From the NCBI RefSeq assembly GCF_026914185.1, contig NC_070564.1:5890001-5954000 (forward strand): a stretch of DNA of 64,000 bases, in the 5' to 3' direction. The position numbers and the translations under genes were made by a program. The first letter of the stretch is position 1. Every line of letters starts with the position of its first letter. Shown here in pieces: positions 22,324-34,103 of the stretch. This stretch comes from Puccinia triticina (taxonomy: Eukaryota > Basidiomycota > Pucciniomycetes > Pucciniales > Pucciniaceae). The notes under the pieces were generated by a model. The model was not told the DNA's origin. It ran no database searches and was given only the letters and a program-made list of their open reading frames with translations.

Positions 22324-23180
22324 TCTGAAGCAACCAACTGAGTTTCAAGCTTTGATCTTTACTCCCTATCTTTGGGTTTTCTTTTTGCTTGTTGATCTCT
22401 TTATTTTCTTTTTGCTTGTCAATCTCTTTGTTTTCTTTGTCAGTCAATCTCTTTTCCCTTTTTTTCTCTTGTTGCAATAATATGAATTCTTTAACGCGCA
22501 TTGCCTTTAATTAGAGGGTATGGCATTGTTCTCCAATCACTTAATGTCAAATTAAGATTTAATGAAGGAAAAGAGAAAACAGTAAAGGTCGAACCGGATT
22601 TTCAAAAGACACTGTTTTCAAAAAAATATAGAAAAAAAGAAAACAAAAAAACTCAGAGACAAGCTACATATGTAGCCTTGGCGAGAGGATGCTAGCGCTC
22701 CACTGGGATAGAGTGCGGAGTGCGGGAAGTGGGTTGAGTATTTTATAAGCCAGGAGGAAGAAAAACCACAATTATTTTTGAGATTCTCTCAAGCAAGAAT
22801 CTCATTATTAGGAATAAGCCCCGCTTGCACCTTTGGCTTGGCGGTGCCGCGGGCTTTGTTACGCTTGACACCCAGTGGTTTTCCAGAAGAACAGGTGTGA
22901 CCCCCAGAGAACCACAGCTGTATGTATATCATTTGGGGTGGATCCGTGCTTCCCTCCTCCCCCCTTTGGCTTTGACTGTGCTTCTTTCTGTCTGCTGACC
23001 AGCTGGCGCATAGGTATCTGTATGTTATGGAGCTCTGTCTGGTGCTAGGATGGCAGCAGGTCTGGGAGGGGAATAGTTGTTGTGTGACTGCCCTCACAGA
23101 TGGTCCAGAAAAGAGTTGTAGGTATTTGAGGTGATAGCGTTGGGGGAAATGGGTTTGAGGTTTTGTCAAGGTGTAGATTC
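22324..23180. other. Upstream flank of the RecQ-like gene and repeat spacer
   Basis: The segment 22,324-22,500 is low-complexity (CTTTTTG and TTGATCTC-like repeats). The rest to about 23,180 has a minus-strand open frame of 133 codons (22,789-23,190) with no recognisable composition. No gene is called. Confidence 0.35.
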
Positions 23181-23189
23181 TTGACAGCA

Positions 23190-24850
23190 TTTGTTGGTTT
23201 GGATGTATAAGGATTCTGGAAGGGGACTGGGGAATCAGATGAAGGACTCGGACTCGGGATTCTTGATGATCAATAAGGTGACGCCTTTATTCTTGGATCA
23301 GAATGGCATACCGCTCCCTTCCTCCAAGTTCTGCAAACTTGGAATTGGGGAGGCGACCTGTCACATACATTTCATCATCTCCTTGTGCGCTACACCACCG
23401 CTCAAATTTGAGCTCGGGTTGACAATGGCCCAACGTCGCGGACGGCAAAAGGTTGGCCTGGGTGGGCGCCGACCTGCCCGCCCAGAGTTCAACCGCGGGA
23501 TTGGATTCCGTTGAAGATTGGTCGGGCTGCCCTTGACCCGACCCATCCAGCACCGCGGGCTGGCCAACTCAGCCGACATGTCGTGTCAGGAGAGGCGGCT
23601 TCACCTGGGTCGGCCGTGGCTAACCCAGCCAACCCATCCCGGCTCTGATCAGCATGCCCACAGCGGAAGCTGGTTGGGCATAACAAGAGCCCAACCAGCT
23701 TCACTCAGCGGGTGGGCCAAGCCAATCATGGCTGGCGCTGAGCAGCGCGCCAACGTTGCACTCTGGTTGAGCCCGCATCAGGCGAACCAAGAAATAAATT
23801 AAAATGTTTTTTTAAAAACAGATTTCCTGAGTCTCTCTCCATGTTTGGAAAGAGGCTACATAAGTGAGAAATTGCAAAAAAAAGAAAAGAAAAAAAAAGG
23901 TCTTTGTGATATTTCAAAATCTTGCGTCTAACAAGATTCAGAAAAATTGGACTATATCGTTTATTTTCACAGGAATTACCATTGATCAAGGCTTGCTTGT
24001 GCAGCTGCTAGTGGATTCCCTCTGATCAGGGGCAGTTGGGCTGGTTGCAGCCCCGGGTTTGAGTCTGCCCGGTGCGAAGCATTTTTGCCAGAACGTCCTC
24101 ACGTGGCCGGGCCCCGACAGGAGGCCACCGTTGAGAGTTTGCCGACGGCCCCACGTGGGACAAAAGACCCACGGCAGGCCAACATTGGGGAGCTCTCCGA
24201 CCGCGGCCACGAACGTGGGCCCCACGTGGGGGTTTGCGCCAACGGAGGCCCGCCCGCGGCTCGCAATCACTCCCGCTTGGAGTGACAGCCAAATTTCAGG
24301 GCGGGGTCGGGGGGGTTGTCTCGACATCAGGTCCCACGTCAACCCGCGGTTGGCCGCGGTCGGTGGTGTACATGAGCACACACACACAACAGAGAGAAGA
24401 AGGAAAAGACAAAAAAAGAAACAACAACACCAAAACATGAGGAAGCTCTTGACTAAGAGAAGAGAGAGAAGAACAGGACAAAAAGAAATGAGAAGATCAC
24501 AGAGCAGAGACAGAAGCCATAACAACAAAAGAATACTGGAAGAGAGAAAGACAGAAATATGAGACTAGGGAAAAAAACAAGGACAAAAAGCAGCAACAAA
24601 CCCACAGCAAATGCTGAGTTAGGACCAAGAAAGATTAAAGGGATGAGAGAAAAGGGAGAGAAAGGGAAAGGATTTTGGAAGAGATGGATTGAAGATGAGG
24701 AGGGATGGGGAGATGGTGAATTCTTGAAGTCTTCATGAGGATTAGGTGAGTGTTGATCTTGAGTCTTGCTGAGAATGCTGCTGATATTGTGGGCAGCAGA
24801 GGTGATGCTCCTGACTAGCTGACAACCAAATGGGCAACTGTAATGTCCCA
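23190..24850. repeat. Dispersed repeat, copy 1 (interrupted)
   Basis: Segments here match 25,540-26,400 in the same order and orientation: GATTCTTGATG…TTCTTGGATCAGAATG, GTGACCTGTCACATACATTT-like sequence near 23,360, a GAGAAAAGAAAA-type purine tract, AAACCCACAGCA…TTAGGACCAAGAA, and GACTAGCTGACAACCAAATGGG near 24,815. It lacks a coding frame and could be an LTR or a non-autonomous element. It is split by the 980-bp TIR element at 23,391-24,370. Confidence 0.6.
23391..24370. mobile_element. 980-bp TIR element with TA target duplication
   Basis: The left end reads TACACCACCG and the right end CGGTGGTGTA, an exact inverted repeat. Imperfect similarity continues inward (both ends reach GGGTTGAC). 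The second copy of the host repeat has no insertion at the same place (about 25,828), which gives an empty site and implies a TA duplication, as in Tc1/mariner-type elements. No transposase frame is present, so it is non-autonomous. Confidence 0.7.
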
Positions 24851-25539
24851 TTGGGAGGCGCCAAGAACACAGTCCCCTCCACCTGCTTGTCTTCACCTTG
24901 TTACCCTGTGGCACAACCTCTTGTTCAAGCTTCTGACCTGGGGATGGCTGGTGAGCCTGTTTGTGCTCCCAGAAGTCCTGCCCAAGAAAGCCTTTGCCAC
25001 CCTCCCTGTCAGTCTCTCTTTCCAGCATGTCTTGATTGTGACATGCAAAATCAACCGGTCACAGTGTTGGTCAAGGCCCTGGTTTGGACACCTCTTTTCC
25101 CTTGGCAGGACAATGAGGGTGCATACCATAGCGGAAAAAAATGATTCTTGCACAGGTTTCATTTTTTTTTTTTTTGAGAATCTATTTTGACTGAGAATTG
25201 TGTACTATGGCACTCAAATTCTGGTCAAAATTCAGGATAGATTCAACAGGGGAGATTTTGACGCACTCTCCAGCAAGTGCCATACTTTAAACTTTTTCCG
25301 TAACTGTGCTGGATGCCTTTGATGAAAGTAGTGTAAGAATTAATGAAAAATTCTGGAACTAATCCACAAATGATCTGAAACTGATCCTGGATTCATGAAT
25401 AAACCATCCAGAAGTCATGCAGAAGTCAACTGGAAAACAACTGGAATGTGGTTGAAACCACTAAGACACAATGGCCACAATCAACTCATAATTCAATTTG
25501 AACTGTTTGTTAATTGAGATGAATTATTGGGGTTCAATT
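24851..25539. other. Spacer between the two dispersed-repeat copies
   Basis: About 690 bases without a supported gene. If the flanking copies are LTRs, this would be the (very short, non-coding) interior of a terminal-repeat element; nothing in it resembles gag or pol. Confidence 0.35.
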
Positions 25540-26400
25540 CATGTTATTTATATGGGATTTGTGTTGACGGCGTTAGGGAAGTGGTTTTGAGATGTTCCTC
25601 TGGGGTTCAGATCCTCGGCGGCGGTTTGGTTTGTTGGGAAAGGATCTAGGAAAGGATTCTTGATGGGAGGGGGTGGACTCTTGGAAGGGACTCTTGATGA
25701 TGATTTGGAAAAAGTGATGGCCTTATTTCTTGGATCAGAATGCCATGCCTCACCCATCATCCAAGTTCGGCGAACTTGGAATCAAGAGAGGTGACCTGTC
25801 ACATACATTTCATCATCTCCTTGTGCGCCACATGCGCGCACAACACAACAGACAACAGGGAGAAAAGAAAACAAAACAAAACAAAAACACAAGGAAAAAA
25901 TGAGAAACTAAAGAGATGAAGCAGACACATAGACAAAACAATTAACCACCAATGGAAAGAGAAAAAAGGGAGAAGAAGAATCAAAACCACATGAAAACCA
26001 CAGAGAAAACAAGAGACAAACCCACAGCACATGCTGTGTTAGGACCAAGAATTTGAAGGGAGTGGACCAGAGGGGGAAAAGAAACTGGGGAAGAGGATGA
26101 GGAGGATTGTGAGGAATAAACTGAGAGCTTGAAAGGCTGAGAATCTTGAGGTCTTGATGATTGAAAGCTTGAGGTGTGGATTCTTGAATCTTGAAGCTTG
26201 AGGTTCTTGATGACATCTTGAGGGTCTTAGAGATGAAACTTTGAGGATTGTGAGTAATGAGTGAGGATCTTGGGTCTTGAGGAGTGAAGTCTTGAATCTT
26301 GAAAATCTTGAAGGGTGAGAATGAATCTGAGACTTACTGATCTTGCTGGCAGCAGCGGCGAGAATGCTTCTGACTAGCAGTCAACCAAATGGGCCACCAC
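25540..26400. repeat. Dispersed repeat, copy 2 (uninterrupted)
   Basis: Direct-orientation partner of the 23.2-24.85 kb repeat, without the 980-bp insertion. It contains a purine-rich stretch and many TCTTGA/CTTGAGG short repeats between about 26,100 and 26,330. Confidence 0.6.
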
Positions 26401-26847
26401 AACGCGCGTACATTAGGGTGACAGATAACTGGAGGGGCCTTTCACAGCTCCATTACATACAAGTAAAAACTGGTCAGAAAGCCATGAAAGCCCCTGCAAG
26501 TCACATTGACGTTGTTTGGAACCCCTTTGACATAGAGAAATTGATCAACAGAAATTCACCATAAATGAGTAGTAATTGGGCATTGATTAACTATGATTTC
26601 ATGACAGATTTCAATTAAGTTATCCTTAGAAAGTTAAATGGTTCTATACAACATTGCACAAGGTCCTGTGATAATTCTGCATCACTTCTGACACACTTCC
26701 CATTGACTTCTGAAGAATTTATCAATCCTTTCCTAATCCACATCTGACTCACATCACTATCAGACCCAGAACAACATAAAATTAGACTCTGGCACTCTCT
26801 GGGGAGTGTGTCAAAGTCTCCCCTGGTGATTCCAGCTGAAAAACAAG

Positions 26848-27790
26848 TGTTTTCAGCAACCATGCACTCCAAAATTTTTGGAGTGAACACTTGGGCACTC
26901 CAAAACCAGCACTCCTCCCATCATGAATGGCTGGTCTGGACTCTGCGCCGCCCACGGAGGGCAGTAAATATCCCTCTTGATGACCGGCACAGACCGGCCA
27001 TTGAGAGGATAGACACAGCCCTCTTGATGACCGGGACGGACCAGCCATTGAGAGGACACACCCCTCTCAATGACCGGCACAGACCGGCCATCAAGAGGAC
27101 ACACCCCTCTCAATGACCGGGATGGACCACCATCAAGAGGACCACCCCTCTCAATGACAGGGACAGACTGGCCATCAAGCAAGAGGAAACAATCCCTCTT
27201 GCAATGACCGGGACTGAAAGGTCATCAAGAGGACAGAAACAGCCCTCTCGATGAACCGGAAAGACTGGGGACACACCCCTCTCAATGACCAGGACCGACC
27301 AGCCATTGAGAGGGGTGTATCCTCTTGATGGCCGGTATTTCCTGGTCATTGAGAGGGCTGTGTCCTCTTGATGAACGGTTGGTCCCAGTCATTGAGAGGG
27401 GTGGTCCTCTCAATGGCGGTCCATCCCGGTCATTGAGAGGGGTGTGTCCTCTTGATGGCTGGTCTGTGCTGGTCAATGAGAGGGGTGTGTCCTCTCGCTT
27501 GATGGACGGTCCGTCCCGGTCATCAAGAAGGGTGTGTCCTCTCAATGGCCGGTCTGTGCCGGTCATTGAGAGGGGTGTGTCCTCTTGATGGCTGGTCCGT
27601 CCTGGTCATCAAGAGTGCTGTGTCTGTCCTCTTGATGGCTGGTCTGTGCCGGTCATCAAGAGGGATATGTACTGCTTTCCGTGGGCAGCACAGAGTCCAG
27701 ACCGGCCATTCATGATGGGAGGAGTGCTGGTTTTGGAGTGCCCCAGTGTTCACTCCAGAAATTCTGGAGTGCATGGTTGGGCACTCCAAA
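26848..27790. mobile_element. Foldback element with palindromic tandem units
   Basis: The outer arms are inverted copies: the sequence around 26,850-26,950 (TTGGAGTGAACACTTGGGCA, then CAGCACTCCTCCCATCATGA) returns in reverse complement at about 27,700-27,780. Inside, each arm is made of about ten 40-45-base units of the type CTCTCAATGACCGGCACAGA then CCGGCC, each unit itself palindromic. The arms meet near 27,295. No coding capacity. Confidence 0.75.
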
Positions 27791-28582
27791 TTTTGGGGAT
27801 TTTTGAAGTATACCATCATCCACTCCAAAAATTTTGGAGTGGACACATGTGCACACCAAAAATTTTGGAGTGAACTACTGTTCACTCCATTTTTGGTGTG
27901 CATGAAGTAAATCTTTGGTGTGCATTTAGCCTGCCCCTTTTTTTATATGGAGCAATTTTGTGAAGTCTTTCATTCAGTGAGATATTTCAGATATTTTCAT
28001 CAACTTGAAATGATTATTCAAATCATCAATGGTAATGAACAGATTTTGTACTGGGCCCAAGCCCCTCAATGATGCAAAACAATGAACTCATTTAATTTAT
28101 TGTTCTGGAAGCAAGTCAATTGACATTAATGGTCAATGCTAATTTGTCTTGCTTGTTTGAGAGTGATAGTTGAACTCCTGAATTCATAGCAGTGTATGGA
28201 TTATTTCTAATTAGCCAGTGGGAATTGGGGACTTCTTATAACTCAGATTAATAAAACAACTTGCCAATTGAATTTTACCACAAAATATTCCACATCTCAC
28301 AAAAAACACATTTTTCATTTCACTCAATCTTGACACAATAAGTGAGGCCTTATGTGTGGAAAGAAACAATGATGACTTGCTTCAGAATTTCATGGTGTTC
28401 AACTCAAGCATGCAGCCATGTCACAGGTATGGGGTGACAATTAAAATTTGATTTTGCAGCGGCAAAGCCACCTTGGCCTCTAGTTGCTTGCATTAAATGA
28501 CAATTTTGGAAAATCTTCAATACCATTCCAAAAAAATAATGAATAATCAGAATCAATTATGGTGTTCAAAGTTGGTTTGCAT
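27791..28582. other. Non-coding spacer with extra short inverted motifs
   Basis: 27,790-27,930 repeats the ACTCCAAAAATTTTGGAGT palindrome seen at the foldback ends. The remainder is AT-rich with no gene seen. Confidence 0.45.
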
Positions 28583-28588
28583 AATTTT

Positions 28589-28795
28589 AGGGGGTTGAGA
28601 AATCGACTCCCAAAAATTAAAAAATCGACTTCCAAATCAAGTTTACGTTGCGCGGACCGCCGCGCGACGTCTGTCCCGGGTCCCCATGACCCAATTTTGA
28701 CCCGGGGGCATTTTGGGAGTCGATTTTGTAATTCCGCAAGCCCAAACGGGAGTTGGAATTTTAATTTTGCAAAAAATGCTGGAAAATAAAGAAAA
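28589..28795 (+). repeat. Left terminal inverted repeat of the 17-kb element
   Basis: Matches the reverse complement of 45,346-45,552 at roughly nine positions in ten by eye. It includes a GC-rich near-palindrome (about 28,645-28,672). Confidence 0.75.
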
Positions 28796-29197
28796 ACTAG
28801 AGGCCAAGCGGCTGCGCCGCCGCGGGTCTGCCCCGCACCTCACGTCAAAACCCGTTACCCCCTCGCATTTCACCTTGGCCCGCCCACAGCCAGGTCCCGA
28901 TACGCCACCCACCCAATCGACCACGCGGCAAACACAGGCAAAATCCACCGCCCCGCTACCGACTACCCGCGCAAACCGTCCGCCCCCACCAGGGCGCCCA
29001 CGCGCATCATTAGACGACTCGCTAGACCAATCAGCCCGAGCCCGATCAGCCGCGCTTACCACGACCAACAGGCAAGTATCGCCACCCCAGGCCAAGATGA
29101 TTGCGGCTCGCCACGATGACCAACCTGGACGCGACCAGCCCAGCTACTATTCGAAGGGCTGCATGGCGGCAAACCCGAGATCCAGCCTGCCACCGGA

Positions 29198-29210
29198 AGG
29201 TATAAATTCA
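29198..29210 (+). promoter_or_regulatory. TATA box of accessory gene A
   Basis: GGTATAAATTC lies about 115 bases upstream of the ATG at 29,319, followed by a C/A-rich leader. Confidence 0.45.
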
Positions 29211-29318
29211 ACCCGTTATCCCAACAGTAACCTCAAACCTCTAAGCACCAATCCCAACCCCCTCGCCGCCCCCCTACACAACAAAATTAAACCCCAATCA
29301 CACAGTTTCCCAACAACC

Positions 29319-30119
29319 ATGCCCCAGGCCAATAGAACAATTCAGACCACCCCTCAAGACACCCAAATGGCTGATAGGGTCGAAGTCCGCGGGGGAATAT
29401 ACGTTCAAGAATGCGTGAGTCCAACCACCCCTGCAACTGAGCCGCGATATGTCCCACGCTGCCCCAGCTTACACACCAGCACTTTGGTCAGAACAACTTG
29501 CCAACAAATTGCCTCCCCGCACGCCCGTCAGCCGGCCCTTATTTTTTCCCCATCAACCTCAGAACAGGTTCCTCCCTTGGAGCAACCCACCAAATCCAGG
29601 GAGCACATACTATCAGAGGATCAATTCTTGGGCTGAGTGCCGACAGCCGCCTCGAAATGAACTTTACGTGTGGGACGACCAATGAGCGCCGACCGCGCAA
29701 GCTCTCGAACAAAGAAGCACCACTACTAGTCAATGCAGTTGGGACCATCTGCGAGCTGTCAATCACAAATATATTAAGTGGCGACCAACTTGTGCCATAA
29801 CACTCGAACACAAAACCCCAGTGAGCCGCACCACCAACACTGATTCCAAACAGTTGGCTAATTCTCCGCACCAGAACCTTCCGTCAAAGCTTGTCATTGA
29901 CTACTTAATACCCGCGGAGATAGCCTCCATATTCGCCCTAGATGCAGATCACATTGGTCTTTGTGCGTGGTTTTACGGCAATTTGGCGGGGGTCAATGCT
30001 ACAAAAGGTCGAGCTATCGTCCAGGTACGCAATCACAGTCATTCTCATTTCCTGCCCAACCTGACCCTTCCATTACTCGCTAGGTTATTTCGGGCAGAGT
30101 CTTCGGCGTGAAAAAGTGA
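29319..30119 (+). pseudogene. Accessory gene A of the 17-kb element (one frameshift)
   Basis: Four exons: 29,319-29,414, 29,468-29,820, 29,875-30,024 and 30,084-30,119. Introns 1 and 2 are 53 and 54 bp. Exon 1 is 96 bases and starts MPQANRTIQ, ending RGGIYVQEC; exon 2 has FFPINLRTG and LLVNAVGTICELSIT; exon 3 has IDYLIPAEIASIF and CAWFYGNL; exon 4 is VISGRVFGVKK. The exon pattern and residues match gene B (32,117-32,942). In exon 2 a one-base shift near 29,785-29,795 puts a TAA at 29,798; shifting frame there restores AITLEHKTP, which aligns with B. A TATAAA box lies at 29,202. Function is unknown; an OB-fold ssDNA-binding role is a guess from the beta-rich pattern. Confidence 0.65.
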
Positions 30120-31205
30120 CCCTCATGGTCAGCCTTTGTTACAGACCATTATCCACCCGCCGAATTGCCATGCGCACATTCACAGCTTGACTTCAATAAA
30201 TGAACAATCTTGCCAGCAATTAACCTTGTGACAATAATACAGTTGAAAAATTATTAACCCAAAAGCCACTGTACACCATTCCTCCATAACAATCAGGCAT
30301 CATTAGCTTAGACAACCAGTAATTTTCCTTAGCCTTGACCCGAGCGCAAGTTATTTCATGGTGATGCACGCCAAAGTAGTAAACAAATCGCAATTCTCTG
30401 TCCCGTCATGAAAGCTTGCACCAATATCCCCTCGTGATCCACGCAGATGAGCAATTTCAGGCGAGGATCTGAGTTCCAAACGACAAACAGTTTGACACTC
30501 ATTAGCATTCGCAACACGAGCTACATCCAACAGGTGATCTGACCATCATTTTTTTTCACAAATAAACGCGTCCCTGCCCTACTAAGGGTTCAATTCACGC
30601 CCGACCCGCGTCTCTGGGCCAATTGCCTGTGAGTTAGGTCTACGCTTGTCAGAGCCATGACCCAAAGCTCCTACCTGAGCCCGATAGTTCCAGTGCACAC
30701 AACCACAGGCAGAGCAATCATTGGGACACAACATGATGACAGAAGGAAGCTTGTAATTGAAGGGCCGGCCTATCATCGCCATCCAATTACGCCTCGTATA
30801 CTCTATCATACTTTCGCGCGTTTCAGCCATGCCGTTATGTTCGTTGCTCGTCTTCTTCAAACCAATTCACAGACCTTGAAACGTATCAAGCAATAATGGA
30901 GAAGATATGAGGTTAGTACCAAACAAATCTGTCATCATACGCATAAGATTTATACGGCCATGGACGTCACATTTAAATCGTTAAAGCGTTCCCGGGGCGA
31001 CAGGACTCGCTAACAGAGCAGCTATCCACTTGAGGTTCAACGAACAGTATACGATACGATAAAAACACATGCAATTAGTGAGATTCATCACACGACGCGC
31101 AGACGAGCCTAGTCCCGCGGGTACGTGATTATTAAGGCCCTTTGCCGTTTGGGAGCTAATAGTACTACGGATCGGACCAATGCTTACGCGTGATGCTATT
31201 AATTG
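30120..31205. other. Non-coding interior of the 17-kb element
   Basis: No gene supported. Short open frames on both strands (for example 30,582-30,860 on -) have no partner exons that I can place. Base composition is even, unlike the AT-rich flanks. Confidence 0.35.
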
Positions 31206-31206
31206 T

Positions 31207-31601
31207 CTGATTTAAGACCAAGTGATGATTTTGACCCCAAACACACAGCTTTGGTCGATTAACGTACGAAGATGGCCTAAGATGAGTGAATGATTTCGAA
31301 ATCTCGAGACCCTTATTATAATGGCGCGGGCGCAAGCAGATACAACGCAGTTGGCGGGGAGAGTCACCACGGATGGAAAAGAATGAGGGCTTTCCCCATT
31401 CCCGCTGATTTAAGACCAAGTGATGATTTTGACCCCAAACACACAGCTTTGGTCGATTAACGTACGAAGATGGCCTAAGATGAGTGAATGATTTCGAAAT
31501 CTCGAGACCCTTATTATAATGGCGCGGGCGCAAGCAGATACAACGCAGTTGGCGGGGAGAGTCACCACGGATGGAAAAGAATGAGGGCTTTCCCCATTCC
31601 C
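31207..31601. repeat. Perfect 198-bp-period tandem duplication
   Basis: The 197 bases from 31,207 (CTGATTTAAGACC…CCATTCCC) are repeated without difference from 31,405 to 31,601. No mismatch was found on reading both copies. Confidence 0.9.
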
Positions 31602-32116
31602 AGCCTGCGAATAGCTCGCGGATTAAACCACTCTGGCGGTTTCCAGCAGGGGTACCTCTCGATTAAGGGACCAACTCAATGACAAAGTAGTTTCATTAAT
31701 ACAGAAATCCACTAATAGGTCACTTGTTGAGCCTAGTGCCGTGCACTCGAAGACTAAACCTCAACCAAAATCCGTTTATTGCGCGAGTCAATGGGCAGCC
31801 TTTGTGCCATCAACCCGACGTCGCAGTTCAAGATCGGGACCGAGGTATGCCAATCTGTATTTGCCAGCAATCACCATAAACGCTAACCCCAGTTGACATC
31901 AGACTATTTAAACAAAATCATTCGCATACCCGGGTGGCAGTCACCGGAACAAAAACACAGGCTAGTTGCGCTGATATTTAGCATAAACAAGCAAACGTAA
32001 CAACAGGCCAGTTATCAAACAAGGAAAACACAGATGTATGACAGATCCATATGACTATTATTTGCCAGCGCCGTGATCCTGCGCGCTCCCGGACCTAATG
32101 CCAAGGACAAGGAAGT
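31602..32116. other. Non-coding interior of the 17-kb element
   Basis: No gene supported between the tandem duplication and the 3' end of accessory gene B. Confidence 0.35.
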
Positions 32117-32942
32117 TCATTCATCACTATCTAATGCGCCCAATACTTGACCCGAGACGACCTGCAGGTAAGTCAAACGTTAATTTAATCCACCATGTTA
32201 TGCGTTTTTATGAAATTGACTCATTCTAACAATACAGCGGCCTCTACATGTACTGACCCCCACCAGGTATCCAGAAAACCAAGCCCGACAACCTAAAATA
32301 CTTGAATTTAAGCCTATCGTTGTCAATAGCGTCGGGGAGACAATGAAGTTGACAGTGACCTGCTTAAAGTTCACCTTTATATGTGCCTCAGTTTATGTTC
32401 ACCAGGATTAGAGACAAGGCCACCATACCTCGTGTCTTACTACGATAGCATATTCGGGACCCAGGCCAGGATGCTCGCCGGATGTGACAGAAACCTCTAC
32501 GATTGTTCCCATCGCGTTGATAGTAAGCGGCTTATTTCTTGGTTGAGTAGTAAAGTCATGTGGTGGAACAGGAATCGCGGATCTGAACTTAAGTTCAAGT
32601 GCTCCGTCTTGACTGAACCCAGTTATGGCACCCTTCATTGAATAAAAGCAACGAGACGGTATATTTGATCCATCAAAAGCGGCCGCACTTAGGTCAACTG
32701 GGAAAAAAGACATTGGTCCACGCGTGCTTGATCTCAAATAAGCCCACAGGAGATTATTCTCCACGACTCCTAGCCTGTCAATATCGTCGGAAATCTGCAA
32801 ACCAGCATGAGCCAAACATCACAAACGCGATCCAACGTCGACTCACGTCCTCCTGAACATAAATTTCGCCCCGGAAATTGAGGCGGTCTGGCCCGCTAAG
32901 CGAGTAATTTGTCGATTTCAGGGCCCGATTAGTCTGTATCAT
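32117..32942 (-). CDS. Accessory gene B of the 17-kb element, intact, 216 aa
   Basis: Exons 32942-32847, 32794-32429, 32374-32231 and 32161-32117 on the minus strand, all phase 0, with introns of 52, 54 and 69 bp. The protein begins MIQTNRALKSTNY, with FRGEIYVQED closing exon 1. Exon 2 includes NNLLWAYLR, FFPVDLSAAAF, GAITGFSQDGALELKF and NAMGTIVEVSVTSGE. Exon 3 includes VTVNFIVSPTLLTTIGLNSS and CRAWFSGYLVG. Exon 4 is VVSGQVLGALDSDE. It aligns through its length with gene A, including the 96-base first exon and the intron positions, and more distantly with gene C. No stop or frameshift, so it is the best-preserved copy. I recognise no named domain; a small beta-barrel (OB-like) ssDNA-binding protein would suit a Rep-bearing element, but this is inference. 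Confidence 0.72.
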
Positions 32943-34103
32943 ACTTCCGCGCAATCAAGTCGTGCTAAGGTTTGTTAGATTTGTTCAGTATTGTGGAGCT
33001 CGGTGAATGGCAGCAGGCCGGGTCAATTGTTGAAATGATATTAGGCGGCCTTCAGTAACGTTATATAGCGTCACGGTATTGCATGTTATTCTGGGTCCCA
33101 TCAAAGGTTGCATCCATTGCCTGGCCATGATTGCTGTAAGAGCTGGCCTGGCCTCGTAAACAGTCCCTCGCCCCGGTACGGGCGTAGGTTGAACAACTGC
33201 CCTGCTGTAGTGCATGAAACAACGGGGTTAGTCCAGCAACGTGACGGCATGGCCCGCAGATTCCACTTATTTACCTCGTAACCATGACGGTTGGGCACTC
33301 GAAATCCCTCGTGTCCAAATGCCATGCCAATAGCCAATGAGATGTATCATCTTGCTGCGCCGAGGCATTGTCATGGCGTGAACCCGCAAAAACAGAGCAC
33401 CCCAGTCAGGCCGTTCAACCCAACCTATGTTTAAACATCAGTAAGGGACGGCGTAACCTCAACCCATGTTACACGTTGAGGAACCAAGATAATATAACAG
33501 TTGGTTGGGGCACAACGAGCCGGTCGTGATGGCACTGATTGAGCGCAAACCAGTTCCAGGCGAGGCCCTCGCGGCTAGACTTCATACAATGAGTTGAATG
33601 ACAGTTCAGATCTAGGGCAAATAATTGTTGTTTGACACCCAGGCCGCATTCATCATAAGTTGCAGGCCAAACAGTCCCAATTTAAGTTCATCCTCAATAA
33701 TTGATGAATCAACAAGGAACTGCCATTTATGTCAGGTTCAGAGGAGACGCTAACATATGATAATAAATCACAGCATGTTAATTTAACCCTTTGGTGTCAC
33801 TTTCATGATTTTAATTCTGAAGCGATGATGTAATTAAAACCGGCCATGACGGCAGCAGAGATTTGATTGTGGAAGATTATCGAGTGTCGTAGAACACAAC
33901 AAGGAGGAGCAGCGGACAAAGCTTGCGTGTCTTATGGAAAACGGAGCGCAATTTCGAATACATATCATCGAGCTAACATTCATTTATGTAGAAGCACGCG
34001 TACCAACGGGGATAAATATCAAAAAGGAAAAGATCACAATTTCGACGTCGCCTTCCTGGATAACCACCTCCTAAGGTTTGTTTCGATGACTTTAGGGGTC
34101 CAA
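32943..34103. other. Spacer between gene B and the Rep/helicase gene
   Basis: No gene supported. It should hold the promoter of gene B (transcribed leftward from 32,942) and the 3' end of the Rep/helicase gene. Overlapping minus-strand frames at 32,985-33,337 have no splice support. Confidence 0.35.

Noticed and set aside
23986..24528. 180-codon minus frame in the 980-bp TIR element
   Set aside because: Cys/Leu-rich low-complexity translation crossing the element end; no transposase motif.
26848..27790. CRISPR-like look of regular repeats
   Set aside because: Units are contiguous, inverted about a centre and without unique spacers; eukaryotic foldback, not CRISPR.
28713..29636. Single 307-codon + ORF at the left of the 17-kb element
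   Set aside because: It reads through the first intron of accessory gene A and starts in the terminal repeat; the A/B comparison shows the true start at 29,319.
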